DNA of 64,000 bases from assembly GCA_965284565.1 (NCBI GenBank), contig OZ260100.1, positions 1,178,001-1,242,000 on the forward strand, written 5' to 3'. This DNA is from BRH-c54 sp965284565. GTDB lineage: Bacteria > Bacteroidota > Bacteroidia > Flavobacteriales_E > Vicingaceae. The notes beneath the pieces are model-generated. The model ran no database searches. It saw only the letters and a program-made list of their open reading frames with translations, and was not told the origin of the DNA. The translations under genes and the position numbers were made by a program. This document shows, in pieces, positions 32,883 to 41,483 of the stretch. Positions within the stretch are counted from its first letter, which is position 1. The number at the start of each line of letters is the position of its first letter.

Positions 32883-35800
32883 CTATTTATTTCCTGAAAA
32901 TATTGTGTTACCTTATTTTTATAAAATTGAGTTAAGTGAGGTGGCGTTGTTTGTAGCAATTCTACTTCACTCTCCTTTTGCTTGTTATACTCAAAAAATA
33001 AATTTGGGTTACTATTTTCAACAGTTTTTCCTTCTTTAGACTCTCTTTTATCATCCCACTCTCTTTCTCGTTCTGCTTTTTCAGATTCTAACAAGCGTGT
33101 TAAAATCTCTTGCTGACGGTTTAATGTTTCTTGTGTGATGCGTTTGTTTACAATATCTTGTTCATTTTCTTCCATTAATTTAGACATTCCTTCAGTACCT
33201 TGTGCTCCTTGGTTTTTAAGCTTTTGAAGTTCTTGTCTTATTTTGGCTTGTTGTGCAGCCATTTTTGCCAACGATTCGCTTGTTCCCATTCCGCCAGGCA
33301 TCATAGAACCTTCACCTGGTTTTTGCCCTGGTTTTTTACCACCTGGCTTTTGTCCTTCTTTCAAGGCTTTTTCCATTTGCTCTAATTGTTTACTCAGTTG
33401 TTCTTGCATCTTTTTAAGGCTGCCCATGCTTCCAGGCCCTGGTTTAGGCTTGCCACTGCCTCCTGGATTATCACAACTTCCCTCTCCTTGCTTTTGTGCT
33501 TGTTGTTGCATTTGTTGTAGTGCTTCATCAAAAAGTAACGCTAGGTTATTTAGTGAAGTCATAATGTATTGCTGACGAGAAGCTGCCATTGGTTTTATCC
33601 TTTCGCTCATAAATTCAAGCGTTTTATCCATATTAGCATTGATAAGATTAATTTCTTTGTTGACAACCGATTGCAACTGAACAACTCTTTTAGAAAGTGC
33701 AAAAAGAGAATCTTCTATCATTTTTGCATCGTCTTTTAATTTTTTCTGTTTTTGAGCTAGTTTTACATATTCAGGACTTTGAGTATTGGTGTTTTTATAA
33801 ACCTCCATTAGTGCTTCTTGCTCGAAAGAAAGGTGCACTAAATTATCTAACAGTTGTCTTAGCGATTCCATATCTTCGCCTTGGTCTGCTGCTTGCGATT
33901 GTAGTGATGCCATTTTTTCTGACATCTCTTTCATTTTTTGAGCAGCACTTTTCTGACTTTTAGAAGCTTTACTGCTTTTATTGTTTTCCAACTGCTCCGA
34001 ACTTTCTTGCATATCCTTAGCAATAGATTCTTTCTCCTCTTTATTATCTTCCATACCATTTGGACGCTCCAATTCTTCATCCATCTTTTTTAACTCATCC
34101 ATTTCTTTAGAAAGTTCATCAAATTCTTTATTCAAGTCATCTTGTTTTTCTTTTAATTCTTCGCTATTGGCATCTTTATTTTCAGATTGCTCTGCTAATT
34201 TTTCTTGTTTTTCAGCCAGCTCATCCATTTTAGATTTTACATCATCTAATTTTTGTTGAAACTCCATTTGTTTAAAAAGTTCTAACGAACGATCCAGTTC
34301 TTTCTCTAGGTCTTTATTAGACAGCTCCATTTTTTCCAACTCTTCTTCTAAAAGGCTTTTATCTAAACGCTCCATCATTTCCTGTAATTTCTCCATCATT
34401 TCCTTCATCTCATCCGTCATCAATTCATCAAACAGCTTTTGTAATTGCTCTTGTTTTTGTAATAACTCTTCATTGTATTGTTTGTATTCATTCTGCTGCA
34501 TGTTGTTTTTCTGATTTTCTTCTTCAATTTTTTCTACACGCTCTTGCAGTTCTTTTTGCTTTTCGAGCAATTCTTTCATTTTTTGCTTTTCTTCCCAACC
34601 TATTTCTTTCTTCTCATTCAGTTTCTCTTTCAGTTTTTGCAATTCTTTTTGGATATCTTTAGCTTCAGCAATACTTTCACTTAAATCTGACTTAATTTTA
34701 TTATTATTTCCATCAGTAATTTCATCTCTTTCTTTGGTAGTTTTAGATTTGAAAGTTTTTATTGCCGAGCGAGTAGATTTTGTTCCATGTATGCCATCGT
34801 TATCCCAAATTTCAAAGTAATATTCTAGTTCTTCTCCGGGATATAAGCCTATTTCTTTTAAGTTCCAGTAATAGAAAAATTCTTCGCTAATGTTGTTTTT
34901 ATTAAAAGGAATGGTAAATGAGTTGAGTTCGTTTCTTTGTGGGAGACTATCGTTTTTTGTTTTTATTCTGTAGTTAAAATTTAATTTAGTAAAACCGTAA
35001 TCATCACTAATTAAACCTTTAAAATAAACTTTTTCTTCACTTACTGAATCTCTTTTTTCTTGAATTTCTATGGAAGGATATTGGTCTTTAACTACCTGAA
35101 GGGCATATAAAACGGTATCGCTATTTGAAACAAAGTTGTTTTTTGGCAAAAAGCCATATTTTTTAGATTGTGAAGCATTTAAGTTAAATACCACTTGCTC
35201 ATTTTTAATTGCTAAATCCATCACACTATCACCTAAAATAAAATGTAAAAAATCAGCATCTTCTGTAGAAAAGTTCCATTGAATTTTGGTGCCTTCAGGA
35301 ACAATTAAATCTCCCGAATTTGATAGTGTTTCGTCTGTTTTGTTAGTATAGTTAGGATAATCTAATTTAATGGTAAAATTATTTAGTGTAGGGTTGGGAA
35401 TAACTTTTAGGTTAAACTCTTCAGAATAAAACCCAGAGGCATATAATTTAAAACTTTCTGATGCTTGAACATTTTTAAAAGTGTAAGCAAAGTTTCTATT
35501 ATCTGTTTTTGATAGTGGATATTTTACGCCATTTTTTTCTATATAAACTTTGTGTGGCAATTCATTTCCTGAGAGTAAAATATCTAAATCAAAATCGTTG
35601 TTTTTTAAGACAACAAGAGATTCATTTTCTACATTAAACTGAAAAGGTGCAACAGGCTGTATGTAAACGTTGTGGTTAAGTAATCTGTTGGTTCCTTCTG
35701 TAAAAATAGTGGGAGAAATTACGCCAATTAATAATGCGGTTAACAAAGGAATGGCTATCCATTTAAGGTATTTTTTGTTTTCGCTAAACTGTATAGCGTT

Positions 35801-36241
35801 AGAAAAAGGTACAGGAGTTAGCTCAACAGATTTTTGCTCTATACTAGCCCAAACCAGTTGGTTATTATTTTGGGAAAATGCTTTCTGTTCTTCTAACTGT
35901 AATACATTTATCAGTTTATCTCTTACTTCATCAAAATGATTTCCTATAATGGTTGCAGCTTGTTTGTGATTAATAATTTCTCCAAACTGGTAAAGTTTTA
36001 ATAGGGGAATTACTATAAAATAAACCAAAACATATGCAGCACTTAGTACAAAAGTGTAAAATAAAATAGTTCTACCGAGGGTATTAAACTGAATAAAATA
36101 TTCGACAATTGTAATAAATAGAAAAGCCACCATGAGCAAACCAAAAGCATAAATTCCACCTTTAATTAAGCGGTTTTTGTAATACTTTCGGATGAAAGCA
36201 TCCAACTTTTGAATTAATATATGGTAGTTGTTTTGGCTCAT
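32879..36241 (-). CDS. Large DUF4175 membrane and coiled-coil protein
   Basis: 1120 residues. Three N-terminal membrane helices (~25-48, ~55-80, ~158-182) are followed by an extracytoplasmic beta-rich part (~190-490), then a very long Glu/Lys/Gln-rich coiled coil (~500-840), and a Gly/Pro/Gln/Met-rich tail. It matches the Bacteroidota DUF4175 family, whose role is unknown. It is placed between aroQ and an RsbW-like ATPase in one minus-strand series. Several antisense frames inside it are only low-complexity shadows. Confidence 0.88.
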   Translation of the reverse strand: MSQNNYHILIQKLDAFIRKYYKNRLIKGGIYAFGLLMVAFLFITIVEYFIQFNTLGRTILFYTFVLSAAYVLVYFIVIPLLKLYQFGEIINHKQAATIIGNHFDEVRDKLINVLQLEEQKAFSQNNNQLVWASIEQKSVELTPVPFSNAIQFSENKKYLKWIAIPLLTALLIGVISPTIFTEGTNRLLNHNVYIQPVAPFQFNVENESLVVLKNNDFDLDILLSGNELPHKVYIEKNGVKYPLSKTDNRNFAYTFKNVQASESFKLYASGFYSEEFNLKVIPNPTLNNFTIKLDYPNYTNKTDETLSNSGDLIVPEGTKIQWNFSTEDADFLHFILGDSVMDLAIKNEQVVFNLNASQSKKYGFLPKNNFVSNSDTVLYALQVVKDQYPSIEIQEKRDSVSEEKVYFKGLISDDYGFTKLNFNYRIKTKNDSLPQRNELNSFTIPFNKNNISEEFFYYWNLKEIGLYPGEELEYYFEIWDNDGIHGTKSTRSAIKTFKSKTTKERDEITDGNNNKIKSDLSESIAEAKDIQKELQKLKEKLNEKKEIGWEEKQKMKELLEKQKELQERVEKIEEENQKNNMQQNEYKQYNEELLQKQEQLQKLFDELMTDEMKEMMEKLQEMMERLDKSLLEEELEKMELSNKDLEKELDRSLELFKQMEFQQKLDDVKSKMDELAEKQEKLAEQSENKDANSEELKEKQDDLNKEFDELSKEMDELKKMDEELERPNGMEDNKEEKESIAKDMQESSEQLENNKSSKASKSQKSAAQKMKEMSEKMASLQSQAADQGEDMESLRQLLDNLVHLSFEQEALMEVYKNTNTQSPEYVKLAQKQKKLKDDAKMIEDSLFALSKRVVQLQSVVNKEINLINANMDKTLEFMSERIKPMAASRQQYIMTSLNNLALLFDEALQQMQQQAQKQGEGSCDNPGGSGKPKPGPGSMGSLKKMQEQLSKQLEQMEKALKEGQKPGGKKPGQKPGEGSMMPGGMGTSESLAKMAAQQAKIRQELQKLKNQGAQGTEGMSKLMEENEQDIVNKRITQETLNRQQEILTRLLESEKAEREREWDDKRESKEGKTVENSNPNLFFEYNKQKESEVELLQTTPPHLTQFYKNKVTQYFQEINR

Positions 36242-36282
36242 GTGTTTACCCCAAACGTAAAACTTGTTTTTTTGTTTTGATT

Positions 36283-36705
36283 TTAAGCTTGTTTAACAAA
36301 TGCGTTTATAGCAAGCTCGTAAGAAGTTAATCCGAAACCGGAAATTGTTCCCCAACAATGTTTTGCCATGTACGAATGATGCCTAAAACTTTCTCGGGCA
36401 TAAATGTTAGAAATATGTACTTCAATTACGGGTGTTTTAATGGCAGCAACCGCATCTGCTATGGCTATTGATGTATGTGTGTACGCTCCAGCATTTAATA
36501 TAATTCCATTATAGGAAAACCCTGTTTCATGAAGTTTGTCAATAATTTCTCCTTCAATATTACTTTGAAAATAATCAATATCAGCCATAGGAAACTTTTT
36601 CTTTAGTTGCTCTAAAGATTCTTCGAAAGAGCTGTTTCCATAAATTTCGGGTTCTCTTTTGCCCAAAAGGTTCAAATTTGGACCATTGATAATAATCAGT
36701 TGCAT
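36283..36705 (-). CDS. aroQ: Type II 3-dehydroquinate dehydratase
   Basis: 140 residues, the usual size. The start IIINGPNLNLLGKREPEIYG holds the catalytic Tyr-bearing loop, and NAGAYTHTSIAIADA and EVHISNIYARESFRHHS complete the active site. It dehydrates 3-dehydroquinate in the shikimate pathway. A TAACTTTG box lies upstream. It begins the minus-strand series that runs through to mnmG. Confidence 0.95.
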   Translation of the reverse strand: MQLIIINGPNLNLLGKREPEIYGNSSFEESLEQLKKKFPMADIDYFQSNIEGEIIDKLHETGFSYNGIILNAGAYTHTSIAIADAVAAIKTPVIEVHISNIYARESFRHHSYMAKHCWGTISGFGLTSYELAINAFVKQA

Positions 36706-36725
36706 AAATAGTTGGCGTTTGGTAA

Positions 36726-36733
36726 CAAAGTTA
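36726..36733 (-). promoter_or_regulatory. Promoter -7 box for aroQ (TAACTTTG)
   Basis: On the minus strand this reads TAACTTTG, a full match to the Bacteroidota TAnnTTTG box, 21 bases before the aroQ ATG. A clear -33 element is not visible. Confidence 0.5.
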
Positions 36734-36807
36734 GGATTTTTTTAAGATAAAAGTTCGCTATCCTCCTAAGAGAGACTTTTCCATCACACAAGCCCATTAC
36801 AAGCGTC

Positions 36808-36849
36808 ATTCCCGAAATTTTGGAGTGCAACGGAAAAATTATCGGGAAT
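36808..36849. repeat. Intergenic inverted repeat (ATTCCCGA ... TCGGGAAT)
   Basis: Perfect 8-bp arms (36808-36815 and 36842-36849), extended inward by AT pairs (AATTTT against AAAAATT), give a stem-loop of 42 bases. It looks like a short dispersed palindromic element. It sits in the 436-base gap between aroQ and the fur gene. Confidence 0.55.
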
Positions 36850-36898
36850 CTTTTGATTTAACTTTTCTCCTCATTTTTGATTAACCCTCCTATATCAA

Positions 36899-36926
36899 TT
36901 AGTACTGTCATATCGCTTTAGTACTG
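36899..36926. promoter_or_regulatory. Direct repeat TTAGTACTG x2 upstream of the fur promoter
   Basis: TTAGTACTG occurs at 36899-36907 and 36918-36926, 19 bases apart (about two helical turns), ~40-70 bases upstream of the -7 box at 36966. The spacing would suit an activator binding one face of the DNA. No protein can be assigned. Confidence 0.35.
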
Positions 36927-36965
36927 ATAATTAGCTAAAAAAGATTTTTAATTAAATAGATTTAC

Positions 36966-36973
36966 TACATTTG
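36966..36973 (+). promoter_or_regulatory. Promoter -7 box for the fur operon (TACATTTG)
   Basis: TACATTTG matches TAnnTTTG. Transcription would begin at about 36980, just before the 28-bp palindrome. No strong -33 box is seen; a T-rich stretch lies there. Confidence 0.5.
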
Positions 36974-36989
36974 GGGTAAAGATACAGTA

Positions 36990-37017
36990 CGGATAAACGT
37001 ACCGGTACGTTTATCCG
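36990..37017. promoter_or_regulatory. Perfect 28-bp palindrome, probable operator
   Basis: The left arm CGGATAAACGTACC is followed directly by its reverse complement GGTACGTTTATCCG, without a spacer or a mismatch. It lies at about +10 to +37 of the proposed promoter and 125 bases before the fur gene. A site here would block transcription of the fur-receptor-transporter operon. It does not resemble the classic Fur box, so the ligand may be another regulator or this divergent Fur-family protein. A transcript hairpin is the alternative. Confidence 0.6.
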
Positions 37018-37018
37018 G

Positions 37019-37029
37019 TTGTTACCCAC
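37019..37029. repeat. Left inverted repeat of the fur-receptor-CDF cassette
   Basis: TTGTTACCCAC here is the exact reverse complement of GTGGGTAACAA at 40634-40644. The pair encloses the three-gene operon. A nearby direct repeat GCCAACGCT (37085 and 40609) also marks both ends. Confidence 0.5.
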
Positions 37030-37141
37030 AAGCTAAAAAGCCAACCGCACAAACAGCACATTTGGTTTTTTTGCAAACACGAAAGCCAACGCTGAAAAAA
37101 CCAAAAGAGCTGTTTACAGCCAACGTACAGAAAACAGAAAA

Positions 37142-37552
37142 ATGCAGACAGAAGAAGAAATACTGAAAATAAAAAAAGTGAAGAACACTGCGGTTCGGAC
37201 GGTAGTATTACGCCACCTTTTGGCTCAAGAAAAAGCACAATCGCTAAAAGACATTGAAAACGCATTGGCATACACGGACAGAAGTTCCATTTTTCGGACT
37301 TTAAAAACATTTGAAGAAAACAAAGTAATTCACAGTATTGAAGACGGTTCGGGAATGACTAAATATGCTGTATGTGCTGAGGGTTGCAACTGCGAGCCAA
37401 AGGATTTACATTATCATTTTTATTGCACCAATTGTAGCAAAACGTTCTGTCTAGTTGACCTTCCTATCCCGCATATTAAATTACCGGAAAACTTCAAACT
37501 GCATCAAGCCAATATGGTCGTGAAAGGCTTGTGCGACAAATGCAACAAGTAA
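37142..37552 (+). CDS. Fur-family metal-responsive transcriptional repressor
   Basis: 136 residues. A winged-helix N-terminal half (VRHLLAQEKAQSLKDIENAL; RSSIFRTLKTFEENKVI as recognition region) is followed by a metal-binding half with HYHFYCTNCSKTFCL and LCDKCNK, giving two CxxC zinc sites. Its place before a TonB receptor and a metal transporter suggests it regulates that operon, probably in answer to zinc or another divalent ion (Zur-like). The metal is not decided by sequence alone. Confidence 0.9.
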   Translation: MQTEEEILKIKKVKNTAVRTVVLRHLLAQEKAQSLKDIENALAYTDRSSIFRTLKTFEENKVIHSIEDGSGMTKYAVCAEGCNCEPKDLHYHFYCTNCSKTFCLVDLPIPHIKLPENFKLHQANMVVKGLCDKCNK

Positions 37553-37621
37553 TGTTTGCAATCGAGTTGCGCTAATACCTAAATATCTTTGCACTATTCT
37601 TTACAAAAACAGAGTAGGCAA

Positions 37622-39805
37622 ATGATAAGAACCATTTTAGCATTAATTTTTTCAATCTTTTCAATTATTTCTTTTGCTCAGACGAGTGAAATCAAAATCT
37701 CTGTTCTTGATGCAGAAAATGACGAGTCGTTAATTGGAGCAACTGTTTATTTTGAAGAATTGAGAAAAGGGGCAGTTACAAATCTTGATGGAATTGCATC
37801 TTTCACCGAAATTCCAAGTGGAAGGCACCAAATTAGAATATCCTATTTAGGCTTTCAGACAATCGAAACAACAATTGAAACTACTTCCGAAAAAACTTTT
37901 GAATTTAAATTAGAGTATGGAGGTGGAGATTTAGATGAAGTCGTAATTCAATCATCTCGCAGCACAAGAACAGTTAAAAAGATTCCAACACGCATTGAGT
38001 TTATTGGAGCGGAAGAATTAGGCGAAAAAGCAGCAATGAACCCGACCAATATTTCTATGGTTTTGCGAGAAAGCACAGGAATACAAATGCAACAAACCTC
38101 ATTGAGTAGTGGAAATACAAATATCAGAATTCAAGGACTTGACGGTCGTTATACACAACTTTTAAGAGACGGATTTCCATTGTACAGTGGTTTTTCAAGT
38201 GGCTTGAGCATCCTACAAATCCCACCATTAGACCTAAGACAATTTGAAATTATCAAAGGAAGTGCATCTACCATTTATGGTGGCGGTGCAATTGCAGGAT
38301 TGGTAAATATGGTTTCAAAAACACCAGATGAAGAACCCGAATTGGAAATTATGCTGACCCAAACACAAGCTTTGGGAAGTACAGGGAATATTTTCTACAG
38401 CAAACGCAATGAAAGATTTGGCGTGACACTTTATGGTTCAGGTTATTACCAAAAACAGTTTGACCCTGACAATGACGAGTTTAGTAATATTCCGTTAACA
38501 AAATCTATTTCGCTTAACCCAAAACTATTTTATTATCCGTCTGACAAAACCACATTTTGGCTTGGAATAAACGGCACGTATGATGACAGAACAGGTGGCG
38601 ATATGACCGTTATCGAAAATGGGCAAAGTGGTATTCATCAATTCTCAGAAACGAATATCTCAAAACGCCTAAGTAGTCAGGCGGTTTATACAACTGAGTT
38701 TAATTCAAACAGTTCTTTAAATATTAAAAATAGTGTAGCCTTTTTTGATAGGAATTTAAGCTTGCCCAACTACGCTTTCAAAGGGACTCAAACTAACACA
38801 TTTACAGAAGCATCCTACAATAAGGAAACAGCCAAGAGTAATTGGATTTTTGGCACAAACCTATACACTACCCAGTTTGATGAAGATGATTCAAGTCCCA
38901 TTCAAAGAGACCAAACAGACATTACTTATGGCTTGTTTGCAAACAATATTTACGACCTTTCAGAACAATGGATTTTAGAAACAGGATTAAGAGCGGACTA
39001 TGCACAAGATTGGGGCTTTTTCCCTTTGCCAAGAGTATCATTACTCTTTAAACCTGCAAATGGCTTTTCCAGTAGAATTGGCGGTGGTTTAGGTTATAAA
39101 ATACCCGACATATTTACCGAAGAAGCGGAATTTAATAATTACAGAAACGTACTGCCTATTGATAAGAATAATCTTGAAGCAGAACGTTCTTATGGAGCAA
39201 ATTTTGATATGAATTATACTACGATACTATTCGATAAAATTTCTTTTTCAATCAACCAACTGTTCTACGTTACGGCAATCCAAAATGGACTATTGCTAAA
39301 TAGCACCAACAATGGAAATCTACAATTTGAAAATGCAAAAGCTTCTATCCTAAGTAAAGGGACTGAAACAAATCTAAAATTTACTTACAAAGACTTTAGA
39401 TGGTTCTTAAACTATGCCTTCATTGACACACGACTAAGCTATTTACCAGAAAACCCGCAGAAGCCACTAACGGCAAGATACAATGCAGGAAGCATACTGA
39501 TGTACGAATCAGAGAAATGGCGTATCGGTTACGAGACTTTTTACACAGGAAAGCAAGTTTTATCCAATGGAGAGGAAACCAGAGACTTTATTACTATGGG
39601 TTTCTTGGTTATGCGAAACTTTAAATGGGTAACAACATATTTGAACTTTGAAAATTTCACTAACATACGTCAAACCAATTTTTCACCGTTAGTTTTTTCA
39701 CCACAGGATAGCCCAACATTTACAGAAATCTATGCACCTACTGACGGTTTTATATTCAGTGTAGGAGTAATTATTAAACCATTTGGTAACGAAGACGAAG
39801 ATTAA
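37622..39805 (+). CDS. TonB-dependent outer membrane receptor
   Basis: From the Met at 37622, 727 residues; the Met at 37589 would put eleven polar residues before the signal peptide (MIRTILALIFSIFSIISFAQ). Order of parts: signal peptide, carboxypeptidase-like extension (~25-100, GATVYFEELRKGAVTNLDG), plug domain (~108-220, IRIQGLDGRYTQLLRDGFP, IIKGSASTIYGGGAIAGLV), and beta-barrel. It would import a metal or metal chelate. It is the middle gene of the Fur-regulated-looking operon. Substrate inferred only. Confidence 0.92.
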   Translation: MIRTILALIFSIFSIISFAQTSEIKISVLDAENDESLIGATVYFEELRKGAVTNLDGIASFTEIPSGRHQIRISYLGFQTIETTIETTSEKTFEFKLEYGGGDLDEVVIQSSRSTRTVKKIPTRIEFIGAEELGEKAAMNPTNISMVLRESTGIQMQQTSLSSGNTNIRIQGLDGRYTQLLRDGFPLYSGFSSGLSILQIPPLDLRQFEIIKGSASTIYGGGAIAGLVNMVSKTPDEEPELEIMLTQTQALGSTGNIFYSKRNERFGVTLYGSGYYQKQFDPDNDEFSNIPLTKSISLNPKLFYYPSDKTTFWLGINGTYDDRTGGDMTVIENGQSGIHQFSETNISKRLSSQAVYTTEFNSNSSLNIKNSVAFFDRNLSLPNYAFKGTQTNTFTEASYNKETAKSNWIFGTNLYTTQFDEDDSSPIQRDQTDITYGLFANNIYDLSEQWILETGLRADYAQDWGFFPLPRVSLLFKPANGFSSRIGGGLGYKIPDIFTEEAEFNNYRNVLPIDKNNLEAERSYGANFDMNYTTILFDKISFSINQLFYVTAIQNGLLLNSTNNGNLQFENAKASILSKGTETNLKFTYKDFRWFLNYAFIDTRLSYLPENPQKPLTARYNAGSILMYESEKWRIGYETFYTGKQVLSNGEETRDFITMGFLVMRNFKWVTTYLNFENFTNIRQTNFSPLVFSPQDSPTFTEIYAPTDGFIFSVGVIIKPFGNEDED

Positions 39806-40600
39806 ATGGAAAAAACACTATTTATAATTCCCAAGATGGACTGTCCATCCGAAGAAAATCTAATTCGAATGAATTTGGACGGAATTTCAAGTATTGCAAA
39901 TTTGGATTTTGACATCCCGAACCGAAAACTAACCATATTTCATAACGGACAAATAGAAGAAATTGAAAAATCCATTATTGACCTAAAATTAGGCGGAAAG
40001 AGAATATCAACAGTACAAACAGACCAAACCGATTTTAATGAGAACGCAAGTCAAAAAAAACTGCTTTGGATTGTTCTTGCAATCAATTTTGCCTTTTTCG
40101 TTATCGAAATGACAACAGGCTTGATTTCTAAATCTATGGGACTTGTGGCAGATAGTTTGGATATGCTCGCTGACAGTTTCGTTTACGGAATCAGTTTATT
40201 TGCCGTTGGTGGTACGCTGACAAAGAAAAAACGGATTGCCAAAATCGCAGGATATTTTCAGATAACACTCGCAATAATTGGATTTTCAGAAGTGCTAAGA
40301 CGATTCTTCGGAGCTGAAGAGCTCCCTGACTTTTGGACAATGATTATTGTTTCAATTTTAGCCCTTATCGCAAATGGAATTTGTCTATACATTCTGCAAA
40401 AGTCAAAAAGCAAAGAAGAGGCACACATGAAAGCGAGTATGATTTTTACTTCCAACGACATAATTATCAACTTAGGAGTAATTTCCGCAGGACTTTTGGT
40501 AAATTGGTTGGATTCCAATAAACCTGATTTGATAGTAGGAACAATTGTTTTTGGATTGGTAGTACAAGGTGCGTTTAGAATATTAAAATTGAGTAAGTAG
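39806..40600 (+). CDS. CDF-like cation transporter with N-terminal HMA-like domain
   Basis: 264 residues. Residues 1-70 look like a degenerate HMA domain (FIIPKMDCPSEENLIRMNLD). Six membrane helices follow. Helix 2 carries SLDMLADSFVYGISLFAVG, where CDF exporters usually have an HxxxD or DxxxD pair; helix 5 has TSNDIIINLGVISAG. It lacks the C-terminal cytoplasmic CDF domain. It starts at the base after the receptor stop. Direction (export or import) is not decided; membership in the same operon as a receptor hints at metal uptake or balancing. Confidence 0.85.
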   Translation: MEKTLFIIPKMDCPSEENLIRMNLDGISSIANLDFDIPNRKLTIFHNGQIEEIEKSIIDLKLGGKRISTVQTDQTDFNENASQKKLLWIVLAINFAFFVIEMTTGLISKSMGLVADSLDMLADSFVYGISLFAVGGTLTKKKRIAKIAGYFQITLAIIGFSEVLRRFFGAEELPDFWTMIIVSILALIANGICLYILQKSKSKEEAHMKASMIFTSNDIIINLGVISAGLLVNWLDSNKPDLIVGTIVFGLVVQGAFRILKLSK

Positions 40601-40633
40601 TTGAAAATGCCAACGCTAAAAAAGAAAAAGCCA

Positions 40634-40644
40634 GTGGGTAACAA
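40634..40644. repeat. Right inverted repeat of the fur-receptor-CDF cassette
   Basis: GTGGGTAACAA, exact reverse complement of 37019-37029. It overlaps the left end of the structured non-coding element at 40639. Confidence 0.5.
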
Positions 40645-40822
40645 TGGCTAAAAAACATAGGGGTTTTGGCGGTAAATTTTAAATTCAATGTTTCATTTAA
40701 AGTCCGCCAAGCCAAAATTTTGATAATGAAGAAAGATAATTATAAAAATATTTAGCTTGGCTAAGTGCTAAACTGAAAGGGCAGTGTTTCAAACGCCCCT
40801 ACGTTTCTTAGCCGGGTCGTTA
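40639..40822. repeat. Structured ~184-bp non-coding element with nested inverted repeats
   Basis: The ends are TAACAATGGCTAA (40639-40651) and TTAGCCGGGTCGTTA (40808-40822), which are imperfect inverted repeats. Inside are TTGGCGG (40666-40672) and CCGCCAA (40704-40710), a perfect 7-bp pair, and a GCTTGGCTAAGTGCTAAACT segment that recalls dispersed elements I associate with Bacteroidota gene cassettes. No ORF is present. It may be a recombination site or a mobile stem-loop element. Confidence 0.5.
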
Positions 40823-40830
40823 CAAGCAAC

Positions 40831-41328
40831 ATGATTAAAGTCGAAGAAGGATATACTTTTAATTACTTTTTTTACGCATTACCATTAATCGCTCTTGGAC
40901 TTTTTATGCTAAGTGTTCACTTCTCTATTACAATATTTTTCTTTATTCCAGCAATTGTGTTATTATTCGATAAAACTGGAACGTGTTTCGATAAGGAAAA
41001 CCGAAAAATTGGACGATATAGTTCTCTTTTAGGTAACACAACTACCAATTGGACAGATATCAAACACTATAATACATCTGTACTTTCTTTTGAATTCATT
41101 AACCAAAAAATGAATAGTAGAGGAACTTCTGTAACCTCAAGAATTAAATCTTTTGAGCTTAAATTTTCTAATGATGAAGGAAGTAGCGATCTATTTCATA
41201 CTTATACTAATTACAAAATAGCCAAGGAAGTTATGTATATTTTGAATACAGAATTTGATTTTGAGACTATCGATAAATACCTAGAAACTCAGAAAGCAGC
41301 TTTAAAAAGAAGAAAAAAGAGCAAATAA
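40831..41328 (+). CDS. Small two-helix membrane protein of unknown function
   Basis: 165 residues. Two adjacent hydrophobic segments (~10-30 and ~33-50) are followed by a soluble beta-rich domain (~55-150) and a basic tail (KAALKRRKKSK). This resembles PH-like small membrane proteins, but no family motif is certain. It starts 8 bases after the structured element and stands alone, so it may be the cargo of a cassette. Confidence 0.7.
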   Translation: MIKVEEGYTFNYFFYALPLIALGLFMLSVHFSITIFFFIPAIVLLFDKTGTCFDKENRKIGRYSSLLGNTTTNWTDIKHYNTSVLSFEFINQKMNSRGTSVTSRIKSFELKFSNDEGSSDLFHTYTNYKIAKEVMYILNTEFDFETIDKYLETQKAALKRRKKSK

Positions 41329-41406
41329 TAACCACTAAACACCATCATTATATTCTCAAACACATTTCTAACACATTCATTTATTTAACACACAACTTCT
41401 TAAACA

Positions 41407-41464
41407 CTCCTAGCTACTTCCCCACCGCTGCTGCAAGCATACACGCTTGTGCTAAAGTAGGGAG
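41407..41464. repeat. Imperfect hairpin between hypothetical gene and GNAT gene
   Basis: The outer arms CTCCTAGCTACTT and AAGTAGGGAG pair imperfectly, and GCAAGC / GCTTGT pair inside. It sits where two genes converge and could act as a terminator, although no T-run follows. A relic of a repeat element is equally possible. Confidence 0.35.
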
Positions 41465-41483
41465 TTAAACTTCAATTTCAAAC

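Noticed and set aside
33200..34684. Plus-strand reading frames inside the DUF4175 gene
   Set aside because: They are Ser/Phe/Leu-rich low-complexity mirrors of the Glu/Lys/Gln-rich coiled coil on the other strand.
37011..37310. Minus-strand 99-codon frame over the fur start
   Set aside because: It overlaps the clear Fur-family gene and the palindrome, and its Cys/Phe/Leu-rich product resembles nothing.
40831..41328. Toxin or immunity protein of a cassette
   Set aside because: The product has only two membrane helices and no toxin motif, and no partner gene is adjacent.
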